Source of the DNA: Paenibacillus sp. GM2
Lineage (GTDB): Bacteria > Bacillota > Bacilli > Paenibacillales > Paenibacillaceae
Assembly (NCBI RefSeq): GCF_900069005.2
Contig: NZ_LN831279.1
Span: 3,182,390-3,246,389 of the forward strand
Reading direction: 5' to 3'
Length of the DNA: 64,000 nt
Of the stretch, positions 1 to 7,083 are shown piece by piece (the first letter of the stretch is position 1; each line of letters begins with the position of its first letter). Below the pieces are notes generated by a model. The model did no database searches and was not told the DNA's origin. It saw only the letters and a program-made list of their open reading frames with translations. The position numbers and the translations under genes were made by a program.

Positions 1-498
1 GTTCCAATCCGAAGTTAGCGCAATGTACAGCTTCACAAGCACAAATGCAATGACTTTAGGATCAAACTCGCGAATTTCCCCATGTTTGGCCGCACGATCG
101 ATTTGACGCTCCAAGTAATCAAGGATAGCCAGCTCGATCTTCTCCAGGCCCTCACGCGCTTGCGGCGTTCCAAAATCTCTTACCTCCTGAAACAGCTTCA
201 CAAGCAGCTCATGTTCTCTTCTGAATTCCAGAAGTTTATCCATGCTCTGGTACAGATTCTCGAAGAAAGGTCTGTCATCGTGAACCTCTTGTTCCGTAAT
301 TTTCTTCATCTCTATAATGACGGAACGAAGAATTTCATCAAACAGTTCCTCCTTATTCGCAAAAAACGTGTAAATCGTGCCCTTGGCGACATTTGCAATT
401 TTAGCTACATGATCCATCGTTGTAGCTTTGTAACCAAACAATGCAAATGATTTTTCTGCCGCTTCAACGATTTGTCTTCTGCGATCCACTACAGCCAA
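1..498 (-). CDS. TetR/AcrR family transcriptional regulator (C-terminus cut by window edge)
   Basis: The minus strand reads from a TTG at 498-496 to the window edge, 166 codons without a stop. The N-terminus has a typical TetR helix-turn-helix, with the segment ATTMDHVAKIANVAKGTIY followed by FFANKEELFDE. A strong AAGGAGG at 513-507 lies 8 nt before the TTG, which fixes this non-ATG start. The rest is an all-helical ligand-binding domain. TetR proteins usually repress a neighbouring gene or themselves; the target may lie left of the window. The family call is secure, the ligand is unknown. Confidence 0.9.
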   Translation of the reverse strand, partial: MAVVDRRRQIVEAAEKSFALFGYKATTMDHVAKIANVAKGTIYTFFANKEELFDEILRSVIIEMKKITEQEVHDDRPFFENLYQSMDKLLEFRREHELLVKLFQEVRDFGTPQAREGLEKIELAILDYLERQIDRAAKHGEIREFDPKVIAFVLVKLYIALTSDWN

Positions 499-537
499 AT
501 AAAGCACCTCCTTATCTTAGACTTACTTTTTTCTCAA

Positions 538-566
538 AAATGACTAAAAGTCCGTTTCGGTCATTT
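538..566. promoter_or_regulatory. Inverted repeat upstream of the tetR-type gene, possible operator
   Basis: AAATGAC (538-544) and GTCATTT (560-566) form perfect 7-bp arms with a 15-nt spacer. The repeat sits 40 nt ahead of the regulator's start, where an autoregulatory TetR operator is commonly found. The assignment is inferred from position and symmetry only. Confidence 0.4.
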
Positions 567-692
567 GGTCAATTAAACTTTAGCACGTTCCAAAATGCAT
601 TGCAAGTTATTTTTTTCAATTATTTTCAGCGTTTTTCACTGCCATTTTTCTTGGTCTGTATGAAATATCACATAATCTGTATGAAAATAAAT

Positions 693-1262
693 TTATTTAG
701 CAAAGGGAATCTCGGCAACCTTCTCATACATCGGCTGGTGATGCATACTTGTTCGATAGATCACCAAGGCATCTATAGTCCATGAACCAAACTGAAGATT
801 AGCCCCGGTAATATCCGTTTCCAGCTTGTATCCTGCACGGTACTTGCGAGCCAGCGTAATATGAGGTCGATAAGGACGGTCCTCCGGGATATATCCCAGC
901 TTCCGGTTCTCTTCAATGACGTTATTTTGCAGCTGCTCCAATAGCTCCAGCTCCCCATGGACTCCTGCCCAGAGAACCCTTGGCTGATCTGCACGTCCGA
1001 ATGTACCGCAGCCAAGGGCTTCCATATGTATAGGCCGTATATTGGCGACAGCCCTTATGGCAGCTGAGCGAAGCTCATCCAACCGTTCCGGAGACGTATC
1101 GCCCAGAAACTGCACCGTTATATGATAATCCTCCTTATGCACCCATTTTTGAAAAAAAAGCTGATCCCTCTGTTCCTTACACCAGTCGGCAATCATCTGC
1201 TTAACAGAAGATGGAAGCGGGACCGCGATAAATAGACGCCAAGCTTCTGAATTATTGGACAT
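693..1262 (-). CDS. thpR: RNA 2',3'-cyclic phosphodiesterase (2H phosphoesterase, LigT/ThpR family)
   Basis: The 189-aa protein has the two HxTx motifs that define 2H phosphoesterases: HITV at residues 47-50 and HITL at 134-137, spaced as in the ThpR/LigT family. These enzymes open 2',3'-cyclic phosphates on RNA ends; the old name 2'-5' RNA ligase reflects a weak reverse activity. It is cytoplasmic, and its length is normal for the family. AAGGAG precedes the ATG with good spacing. It stands alone on the minus strand between the TetR gene and the chemoreceptor. Confidence 0.93.
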   Translation of the reverse strand: MSNNSEAWRLFIAVPLPSSVKQMIADWCKEQRDQLFFQKWVHKEDYHITVQFLGDTSPERLDELRSAAIRAVANIRPIHMEALGCGTFGRADQPRVLWAGVHGELELLEQLQNNVIEENRKLGYIPEDRPYRPHITLARKYRAGYKLETDITGANLQFGSWTIDALVIYRTSMHHQPMYEKVAEIPFAK

Positions 1263-1416
1263 AAAGTCTCACTCCTTGTGATTTTTTGCTCAAATTTCGT
1301 TTTTCCGACACAAAGCGACGATATTCCTTATTATTCCGCAAACAATTCCTCATTATAATGTTGAATAGATGTGCCCACGAGTTCCAACATCATCTTACAA
1401 TAGATAGGAGATTTAT

Positions 1417-3111
1417 ATGGGATTTGCAAAAAAAATAACTATGGCTATTGTTACCCTTCTCGGGTTTATCGGTGCCATTATCGGTGTATTCGGCTATCAG
1501 ACAACCTACCGTCAGGTAGAGAAGTCCGTTGGTGTCGAAACCGTAGGTTGCGCTAATATTACAACTGGCTTAGTCAATCCTGCCGTCATCGAACTGCTCG
1601 CGCGTGGCGATAAGTCCAAGTTGGCTGAAGTAGAACAGCAGTTGAACTGGACGGTAGACCATAAACCCTTGTTTAAGGAAGTCTTTATTCTATCCTTGGA
1701 TGGCACCATTCTTGCCGCCGACCAACATCTGAAGGAGCGCGGTTATAACGCTGGCGATGCCTTCTATTTCAATCCGGCCGATCGGGATATGATGATGGAC
1801 ATGAAGCATTCCGTGTACACCAAGGTCTATACATATGAGGATACGGAGCTGTTGACAGGATATGGCCCCATCTTCCAGGACAATGATCCTGGCAAGCCTA
1901 TTGTTGGGCTAATGGCCATCAATTTCGATGCATCGATTATTCAGGACAGAACATGGGAGATCATTACCCTACCATTTGCAATCGGCGCTGCAGTCTTCCT
2001 GCTGGCCGCTCTAGTTGTCTATTTCATCATTCATCGGATGATTCGTCCGCTGGAGCATTTATCCAGCCAGGTGAACCAAATTGCACAAGGAGATCTTACG
2101 ATTACACCTATGGTTCTGAAGAGTAAGGATGAAGTTGGCAAGCTGTCCCGGGATTTCAGCAATATGGTGATCAATCTGCGGAGCCTGATCACCGAGGTAA
2201 GCGCCACCTCCATCCAGGTGGCCTCCTCTTCCCAACAGCTGTCCGCCAGCGCGGAGCAAACGGGGACTGCCTCTGAGCAGACTGTTAACATCACCCAGGA
2301 ACTGGCTGAAGGAGCAGAGAGGCAGCTGCATGATTTGGAGCAGAGCTCGAATACGCTGCGCAGCATGTCCACCTCGACGAAGCATATTGCCCATCTTATG
2401 AGCGATGTATCCCAGGCTGCCCAGAACTCCTCGGCTGCTGCCGGACAGGGCGTAGCGTCCATTCAGCAGAGCATTCAGCAAATGAACAAAATGCAAGGGA
2501 AAATCAACGAGTTGTCTACAAACATTACTGAGCTCTCCAGTCAGTCCAAAGAAATTCAGAACATTCTGGAGATAATCACTGCAATCGCAGACGAGACTAA
2601 TCTGCTGGCGATCAATGCCTCAATCGAAGCAGCCCGGGCCGGCGAATATGGCAGCGGCTTCGCCGTGGTCGCTTCATCCGTCGGCAAGCTGGCCGATCGT
2701 TCAGCAGCATCAGTGAAGCAGATAGCCGCTCTCATAGGCTACATCGTAACGCAGATGGAAGTGACCGGGACGACGATGGTCGAGACCTCGCGGGAGGTTG
2801 AGCTAAGCGCCTCATTGGTACACAATGCCGGTGATTCCTTCGGCGAGATCGAGAACCAGTCCCGAGCAACCGCTGCATCGATCAGCGACATAAATGAAGC
2901 TGTTCAACAGCTCTCCGACCAGACGGATCTATTGGTGAAATCGCTGGAGAACATCGTGGAAATTGCCAACAACAATGTCGATAGCGCCCAGTCCATGTCT
3001 GCTGCATCTCAGGAGCAGCTTGCGACGATGGAGGAAGTAGATGCCTCGGCCAGCTTCCTGGCCAGTTTATCGGATAAGCTGCACACCTTGATCGAGAAAT
3101 TCAAGGTATAA
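1417..3111 (+). CDS. Methyl-accepting chemotaxis protein
   Basis: The 564-aa transmembrane receptor has TM1 at about residues 8-27, an extracytoplasmic sensor of about 150 residues that looks CACHE-like, TM2 at about 182-206, a HAMP region at about 207-260, and a long helical signalling domain with the hairpin tip around 390-430 (ITAIADETNLLAINASIEAA). It would pass ligand signals to CheW/CheA. The conserved stretch after the tip is unusual: the A-x-EVR-x-LA pattern is ASSVGKLAD at 419-427, so the usual Glu and Arg are missing. No other chemotaxis gene is nearby. A GGAG-type RBS precedes the ATG. The ligand is unknown. Confidence 0.93.
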   Translation: MGFAKKITMAIVTLLGFIGAIIGVFGYQTTYRQVEKSVGVETVGCANITTGLVNPAVIELLARGDKSKLAEVEQQLNWTVDHKPLFKEVFILSLDGTILAADQHLKERGYNAGDAFYFNPADRDMMMDMKHSVYTKVYTYEDTELLTGYGPIFQDNDPGKPIVGLMAINFDASIIQDRTWEIITLPFAIGAAVFLLAALVVYFIIHRMIRPLEHLSSQVNQIAQGDLTITPMVLKSKDEVGKLSRDFSNMVINLRSLITEVSATSIQVASSSQQLSASAEQTGTASEQTVNITQELAEGAERQLHDLEQSSNTLRSMSTSTKHIAHLMSDVSQAAQNSSAAAGQGVASIQQSIQQMNKMQGKINELSTNITELSSQSKEIQNILEIITAIADETNLLAINASIEAARAGEYGSGFAVVASSVGKLADRSAASVKQIAALIGYIVTQMEVTGTTMVETSREVELSASLVHNAGDSFGEIENQSRATAASISDINEAVQQLSDQTDLLVKSLENIVEIANNNVDSAQSMSAASQEQLATMEEVDASASFLASLSDKLHTLIEKFKV

Positions 3112-3172
3112 GACCCGCAACCTCAATTGGTTTTCTTATCCAAGATGGAATTGTTAAACAACCGCTATACGA

Positions 3173-3219
3173 AAAAAGGGACCTGCCGCTCAGCGTTAAG
3201 GCTGTATGCGGCAGGTCCC
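3173..3219 (-). terminator. Intrinsic terminator of dps
   Basis: A perfect 12-bp stem (GGGACCTGCCGC at 3178-3189 with its complement at 3208-3219) is followed on the minus strand by a T-run (CTTTTTTCG). It lies between the converging chemoreceptor and dps genes and may also stop readthrough from the plus side. Confidence 0.85.
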
Positions 3220-3249
3220 TTCCTCATCAATTCATAAGTGAGACGGTGA

Positions 3250-3693
3250 TTAGTTGTTCAAAAAGGCATTAAGCATCCAACGATGTTTCTCAAGAGTAGA
3301 AACAACGCCTAACAGCAGGTCGCTTGTTGCTTCATCTCCTACTTCCTCAGCGATGGACATACCTTCGCGCAATTCCTTATCCAGTACTTCAAAGTCAGCT
3401 ACGATAGCAGCTACCATTTGGTCAGGAGTCTCGTTGCCTGTAGCTTCCTTAATCGTTGCCAGCTCCAGGGATTCACGCAAAGTTGCAACCGGTTTGCCGC
3501 CAATAGAGAGCAGACGCTCTGCAATATCATCAATATATCCGGCAGCTTCGTCGTATAATTCTTCGAATTTCACATGCAATGTGAAGAAGTTATGTCCTTT
3601 AACATACCAGTGGAAGTTATGCAACTTCGTGTACATGGTTGTCCAGTTTGCGATCAGGAGATTCATTTGTCTTTCCAATGCTTGATTTGCCAT
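3250..3693 (-). CDS. dps: Dps-family ferritin-like DNA-protecting protein
   Basis: The 147-aa protein belongs to the Dps family of dodecameric mini-ferritins, which oxidise and store iron with peroxide and protect DNA. The ferroxidase-type pattern is visible: KLHNFHWYVKG, then HVKFEELYDEAA and DDIAERL. The start is the ATG at 3693, because GGAGG lies just before it; an in-frame ATG at 3708 overlaps that RBS. A Per-box-like palindrome and a 5'-leader hairpin lie upstream, so peroxide control by PerR is likely. A strong terminator follows. Confidence 0.95.
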   Translation of the reverse strand: MANQALERQMNLLIANWTTMYTKLHNFHWYVKGHNFFTLHVKFEELYDEAAGYIDDIAERLLSIGGKPVATLRESLELATIKEATGNETPDQMVAAIVADFEVLDKELREGMSIAEEVGDEATSDLLLGVVSTLEKHRWMLNAFLNN

Positions 3694-3737
3694 TTCTCGT
3701 TCCTCCATTCATAATTATAACTGGTTAGATAAACGGT

Positions 3738-3763
3738 GAAATGTTCGCGTTGTGAAACATTTC
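3738..3763 (-). promoter_or_regulatory. Hairpin in the dps leader
   Basis: GAAATGTT (3738-3745) and AACATTTC (3756-3763) are perfect inverted 8-bp arms around a 10-nt loop, between the Per-like box and the dps RBS. It could stabilise the mRNA 5' end or be a second operator. Function is not known. Confidence 0.4.
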
Positions 3764-3770
3764 TTTAAAT

Positions 3771-3785
3771 TTAGACTAAATCTAA
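3771..3785. promoter_or_regulatory. PerR/Fur-type box upstream of dps
   Basis: TTAGACTAAATCTAA matches the PerR consensus TTATAATnATTATAA at 11 of 14 defined positions in the 7-1-7 layout. It sits inside a longer ATTTAGA/TCTAAAT inverted repeat. Dps genes are classical PerR targets in Bacillus, which supports the assignment. Confidence 0.65.
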
Positions 3786-3934
3786 ATCCTGTTTATATAT
3801 TACCACTTCCTTCACACAGATGCAATGATTAAAAGATGAATATCAAATGAATTTGCAGAAAACTGCAATAAACACCTGATTTTGACAGCCATCAACCTAG
3901 TTCAAGTTTGCGTTGGAACAGCTGCTCTTATTCA

Positions 3935-3973
3935 CAAAAAAAAGGAACCGGCATCTTTCATTGCCAGCTCCTT
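3935..3973 (-). terminator. Intrinsic terminator of the GpsB-like gene
   Basis: A hairpin (arms 3942-3953 and 3962-3973, with two non-Watson-Crick positions) is followed on the minus strand by eight T residues, directly after the stop of the DivIVA-domain gene. Confidence 0.85.
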
Positions 3974-3977
3974 CATC

Positions 3978-4370
3978 TCATTTCAATCCACCGTTAACAA
4001 ATTGCTTAAAATGCTCGAGGCTACGTTCCAATTGACGGATTCCGTCATCCACAAGACGGCGGTCAATGGCATTCTCCGTATCTACTTGCGGCTTGCGGGC
4101 AGCCATAGACATCATCTTCTTCTCTTCTTCCCAAGAAGCCTGTCTGCGCTGAATCTCTTTGTATTTGTCCAGCAGATCCGTAATAATATCGTAGAACCGT
4201 TCGTAATCGATAATAATATCATCTAGAAACCGGTCTACCTCTTCTTTCTCATAACCCCTCATTTTCACATCAAAATCTTTCTCATGAATGGTTAGCGCAT
4301 CCAATTTGATGCCAAGCTGCTTGAACAGACTCTTCTGATCCTCCAGCTTGCGCGCGTAATCATCCTGCAT
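3978..4370 (-). CDS. DivIVA-domain protein, GpsB-like
   Basis: The 130-aa cytoplasmic coiled-coil protein has the DivIVA/GpsB N-terminal lipid-binding signature (VKMRGYEKEEVDRFLDD) at about residues 35-51, followed by a predicted coiled coil and a C-terminal helical segment. GpsB links cell division and elongation by binding penicillin-binding proteins in Bacillus. This protein is longer than typical GpsB (about 100 aa) and shorter than typical DivIVA, so the exact orthology is uncertain. GGAGGG precedes the ATG and a terminator follows, so it is monocistronic. Confidence 0.85.
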   Translation of the reverse strand: MQDDYARKLEDQKSLFKQLGIKLDALTIHEKDFDVKMRGYEKEEVDRFLDDIIIDYERFYDIITDLLDKYKEIQRRQASWEEEKKMMSMAARKPQVDTENAIDRRLVDDGIRQLERSLEHFKQFVNGGLK

Positions 4371-4550
4371 CAGTATCCCTCCATGCCAAAGGCTTGCTTA
4401 TAGCTGACAATTTCTCCTCTTAAGATAACATAATTACGATCATTTATCGACTTCTCCACTCATACTCACCCTCTACTGCGCGTAAACCCAGAATTATTAA
4501 TGAGTATTCAGGACTTTGAAAATGTATTCATTTGCAGCGATGTTCTTCAA

Positions 4551-4584
4551 AATAAAAAAAAGAACACCTCCATATCAGGTGCCC
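4551..4584 (-). terminator. Intrinsic terminator of tatA
   Basis: GAACACCT/AGGTGCCC arms (4562-4569 and 4577-4584) with a T-rich tail on the minus strand lie directly downstream of tatA. Confidence 0.75.
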
Positions 4585-4593
4585 TTGTAAGAT

Positions 4594-4803
4594 CTAGGAT
4601 TTATTTGATTCTTGAACAGGCTTGACTTCTTGCGGAGTCTCCTCTATGAAATCACCACGTGCCCCTTTTCTGAACTCCTTCAGCATCGTACCGAAGCTGC
4701 GCCCAAGTTCCGGAAGCTTGCTCGGACCAAACAACAGCAATGCAGCAATGACCAACAAGAGCAGATGAGACGGACGCAATAAATTCTCTATCACATTTAT
4801 CAC
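4594..4803 (-). CDS. tatA: Twin-arginine translocase subunit TatA
   Basis: The 69-aa protein has the TatA/B architecture: a short N-terminal membrane helix (about residues 12-25), the hinge FGPSKLPELGRSFG, an amphipathic helix (TMLKEFRKGARG) and an acidic, polar tail. TatA forms the pore of the Sec-independent system that exports folded proteins. No tatC lies beside it here; tatA genes are often separate in Bacillales. A TatA and a TatB role cannot be told apart by sequence alone in a Gram-positive. Confidence 0.92.
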   Translation of the reverse strand: MINVIENLLRPSHLLLLVIAALLLFGPSKLPELGRSFGTMLKEFRKGARGDFIEETPQEVKPVQESNKS

Positions 4804-4976
4804 TCCTCCGGTATATCTTATTGAAGATTATACTACATATATTCTCCTAAATGGGAACTAATATTGCAAATTATGCAAAGATTTATTCTCGCTCCCCATC
4901 CATAGAGGTACAAGAAACCAATACGGACTCCTGGGCATATGCTGTGGCATCAAGCAAATGTAAAGGAGCGAATATC

Positions 4977-5588
4977 ATGGATTCATACAGTCTGGCTGCT
5001 ATCGTGATCATCGGCCTGGCCTCCAACCTGGATAATGCCGGTGTGGGGATCGCCTACGGTGTCAGGAAAATCCGCATCCCCTGGTATTCCAATCTGACGA
5101 TTGCCCTCATCTCCTTCCTGGCTACCCTGCTATCGGGTCTGTTCGGAAGCTGGCTGTCAGTGTGGGTTCAGCCCTGGATTGGGCAGATGATCGGAACCGT
5201 CGTAATCGTTGGGGTAGGTATCTGGGTACTGCTGCAGCCTTATCTGGAGAAGAAGCCAGCGCAGCAAGACGATGATGCCAATGCACTAACCCGGCTGCTG
5301 CGCAACCCGGAGGAAGCCGACAAGGATAGCTCTCAGTCCATCAGCCTAGGTGAATCAATACTGCTTGGGATTGCTCTGGCAATGAATGCGCTAGCCGGGG
5401 GATTCAATGCCGGAATTACCCGCCTTAGTATATGGGGAACCTCTCTATCCGTTGGCATATTCAGCTTCATCCTGTTGGCGCTTTGTGCAGGCTTCGGTCA
5501 GAAATTCGCCGCTGAAAAATTCGGCAACCGCGCTACCGTAATCTCAGGAGTCTTGCTAATCCTTATCGGCCTTCACCAGCTTTTCTAA
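4977..5588 (+). CDS. ytaF: YtaF-type sporulation membrane protein (MntP-related)
   Basis: The 203-aa polytopic membrane protein has two homologous halves. The first carries GLASNLDNAGVGIAYG and the second GIALAMNALAGGFNAG, the paired motif of the YtaF/MntP group of cation-efflux-like proteins. YtaF is a sporulation-associated member in Bacillus; its transported ion is unproven. The ATG at 4977 is chosen because AAAGGAG lies 8 nt upstream; the frame is open another 42 codons upstream but has no RBS there. It is apparently single. Confidence 0.85.
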   Translation: MDSYSLAAIVIIGLASNLDNAGVGIAYGVRKIRIPWYSNLTIALISFLATLLSGLFGSWLSVWVQPWIGQMIGTVVIVGVGIWVLLQPYLEKKPAQQDDDANALTRLLRNPEEADKDSSQSISLGESILLGIALAMNALAGGFNAGITRLSIWGTSLSVGIFSFILLALCAGFGQKFAAEKFGNRATVISGVLLILIGLHQLF

Positions 5589-5621
5589 GTATGTATGAAC
5601 AAGCTATATATACACAATGTC

Positions 5622-5672
5622 TGCTGCTGCCCCTTATAGTTTCTCAGCATTTGCAAAAATGGGCGCAGCAGC
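5622..5672. other. Long-loop inverted repeat upstream of the isoprenoid-synthase gene
   Basis: TGCTGCTGC (5622-5630) pairs perfectly with GCAGCAGCA (5664-5672) across a 33-nt loop. No T-run follows, so it is a weak terminator candidate. It may be an mRNA structure ahead of the next gene. Confidence 0.3.
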
Positions 5673-5762
5673 ATTAGTTCCTCGCAGAACTTGGCTGTTT
5701 AAGTTACAATGATTTAGTAAAATGGTCGTGATGCGAAGTTCATATAAAGGAGCGTCGATATT

Positions 5763-6704
5763 TTGATGTGGCTAACTCGTTTTGAAGAAGATCTAGGCCT
5801 TATTTTCGCACGGGCGGAATCGATTCTTGCCGCTATCGCTGAGGAGTTCAGAAGCCCTGCCCTTAATTATCTGGACAAGTTCCATCCGTTAAAGGAACAC
5901 CGTTCCAAGAACTATATTTGCTATCTGCTTCCCTACTGGCTCAATGAGGAAATACCTATCGATTCGGACCGTGTACACCAGATCTCTACGGCTAACATTA
6001 TGGGAATGTTGTACTACCACCTGATCGATGAGACGATGGACAACCCTTCTCTGGTATCGCGATTACAGCTTCCTTTAGCCCAGTTAATTCATTCGGAATT
6101 CATTAAAATCTACAGCGAACTCTTCCCCAGTTCCTCGGCATTCTGGACATATTATGATAAGTACATAGGAGAATGGGCCGTCGCGGTAACTTATGAGAAT
6201 GAGCAGGATTATTTTCAGGTGAATTCCGTTCGCATTGCACATAGAGCGGCACCTGTAAAATTATCCGTCGCAGCGATAATGCTTCTATCCGGGCAGGAAA
6301 CACGGATCCCCCAAATGGAGGAAGCCGTTGATCTCGTGCTGCTTACAATGCAGATGATTGATGATTGGCAGGATTGGGAGAAGGATCTGATCGAGGGCAG
6401 CTATAACTGTCTGCTGTCCATGGTTCAAGCAGATCTTCATTTGTCTGATCGGCGACCTAACGTTGAGGAGATCAAACAGGCGGTATATGTAGAGGGCTGC
6501 TTAATCCGCTATTCTGAAAGGGCAGAAAAGCACCATCACTCTCTGTCCCAAATCGGTTCCAGCTTCCCATTGCTCTATGATTTTCACGCCTATCTCTGCG
6601 GCCAGTTGAAAGAAATAGTTCAGCAGATTGAAGCAGATCGAAGCCTATTGCAGCGTGGCGGGCTAGAATTCTTGCTTTCTCGACAATTAATGAGAGGCAA
6701 ATAA
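5763..6704 (+). CDS. Class I isoprenoid-synthase-fold protein next to a RiPP precursor
   Basis: The 313-aa soluble, mainly helical protein shows two Asp-rich sites in the places expected for trans-prenyltransferases or class I terpene synthases: DETMDN at residues 89-94, and DDWQDWEKD at 200-208 followed by LIEGSYN. The second resembles the DDxxD...DLxEG motif that binds Mg-diphosphate in polyprenyl synthases. The rest is strongly divergent, so the substrate is unknown. AAAGGAG (5746-5752) is 10 nt from TTG 5763 and 13 nt from ATG 5766; either may be the start. An NHLP leader-peptide gene follows 82 nt downstream on the same strand, suggesting they act together, for example by prenylating a peptide. 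That link is inference. Confidence 0.65.
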   Translation: MMWLTRFEEDLGLIFARAESILAAIAEEFRSPALNYLDKFHPLKEHRSKNYICYLLPYWLNEEIPIDSDRVHQISTANIMGMLYYHLIDETMDNPSLVSRLQLPLAQLIHSEFIKIYSELFPSSSAFWTYYDKYIGEWAVAVTYENEQDYFQVNSVRIAHRAAPVKLSVAAIMLLSGQETRIPQMEEAVDLVLLTMQMIDDWQDWEKDLIEGSYNCLLSMVQADLHLSDRRPNVEEIKQAVYVEGCLIRYSERAEKHHHSLSQIGSSFPLLYDFHAYLCGQLKEIVQQIEADRSLLQRGGLEFLLSRQLMRGK

Positions 6705-6738
6705 TAGAAGTTAGTTAATAGATTTGTCGAATATTCCG

Positions 6739-6747
6739 TGGTATACT
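6739..6747 (+). promoter_or_regulatory. Extended -10 promoter candidate for the NHLP peptide gene
   Basis: TGGTATACT is an extended -10 (TGnTATACT) about 40 nt ahead of the peptide ATG. No good -35 is seen. It would let the precursor peptide be made in excess of the upstream enzyme, a common RiPP arrangement. Confidence 0.45.
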
Positions 6748-6786
6748 GATTAGGAAAATTTAACTATCTTTGAAAGGGTGATATCT

Positions 6787-7035
6787 ATGACATCAGGGTC
6801 CGTTCTTCAAAGTCAAGTTATCCAAAGAGCGTGGCAAGATCCCGACTTTAAGGCACAGCTTCTCAAAAATCCAAAAGCAGCTATTCAAGAAGTGCTTGGT
6901 GTGATTCTCCCGGACCACATTAAGGTGACCACTGTTGAAGAAAATTCAAATGAGCTCTTTCTAGTTCTGCCGCCTAAACCATCGGATGTCATGAAATCAG
7001 ATGAAATCAAACCGAATGCAATTTGGGGCTCATAA
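6787..7035 (+). CDS. NHLP-family (nitrile-hydratase-like leader) RiPP precursor peptide
   Basis: The 82-aa peptide has the hallmark of NHLP/TOMM leaders: helical VIQRAWQDPDFKAQLLKNPK, then GVILPDHIKVTTVEE and a terminal LFLVLPP, as in the alpha subunit of nitrile hydratase but without its metal-binding Cys cluster. A short tail of about 19 residues follows (KPSDVMKSDEIKPNAIWGS); it lacks Cys and has two Ser and no Thr, so the usual cyclodehydratase or lanthionine chemistry has little to act on. The ATG at 6787 fits the AAAGG RBS; an in-frame GTG at 6778 overlaps it. Family membership is well supported; the modification and product are unknown. Confidence 0.82.
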   Translation: MTSGSVLQSQVIQRAWQDPDFKAQLLKNPKAAIQEVLGVILPDHIKVTTVEENSNELFLVLPPKPSDVMKSDEIKPNAIWGS

Positions 7036-7064
7036 AAAATTGTTAAAAAGAGGGGTTGGACCCC
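7031..7064 (-). terminator. Small terminator of the histidine kinase gene
   Basis: On the minus strand GGGGT-CCA-ACCCC forms a short stem (7064-7052) followed by TCTTTTT and a second T-run. It separates the kinase from the converging peptide gene. Confidence 0.6.
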
Positions 7065-7083
7065 GGGGTGTAAATGGCTTCCT

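Noticed and set aside
4851..4976. In-frame upstream extension of the ytaF frame
   Set aside because: No RBS at the upstream starts and no similarity to the family N-terminus; the strong AAAGGAG fits ATG 4977.
6787..7035. Nitrile hydratase alpha subunit
   Set aside because: Only the leader-like part is present; there is no Cys-rich metal site and the length is far too short, so an NHLP peptide precursor is the better reading.
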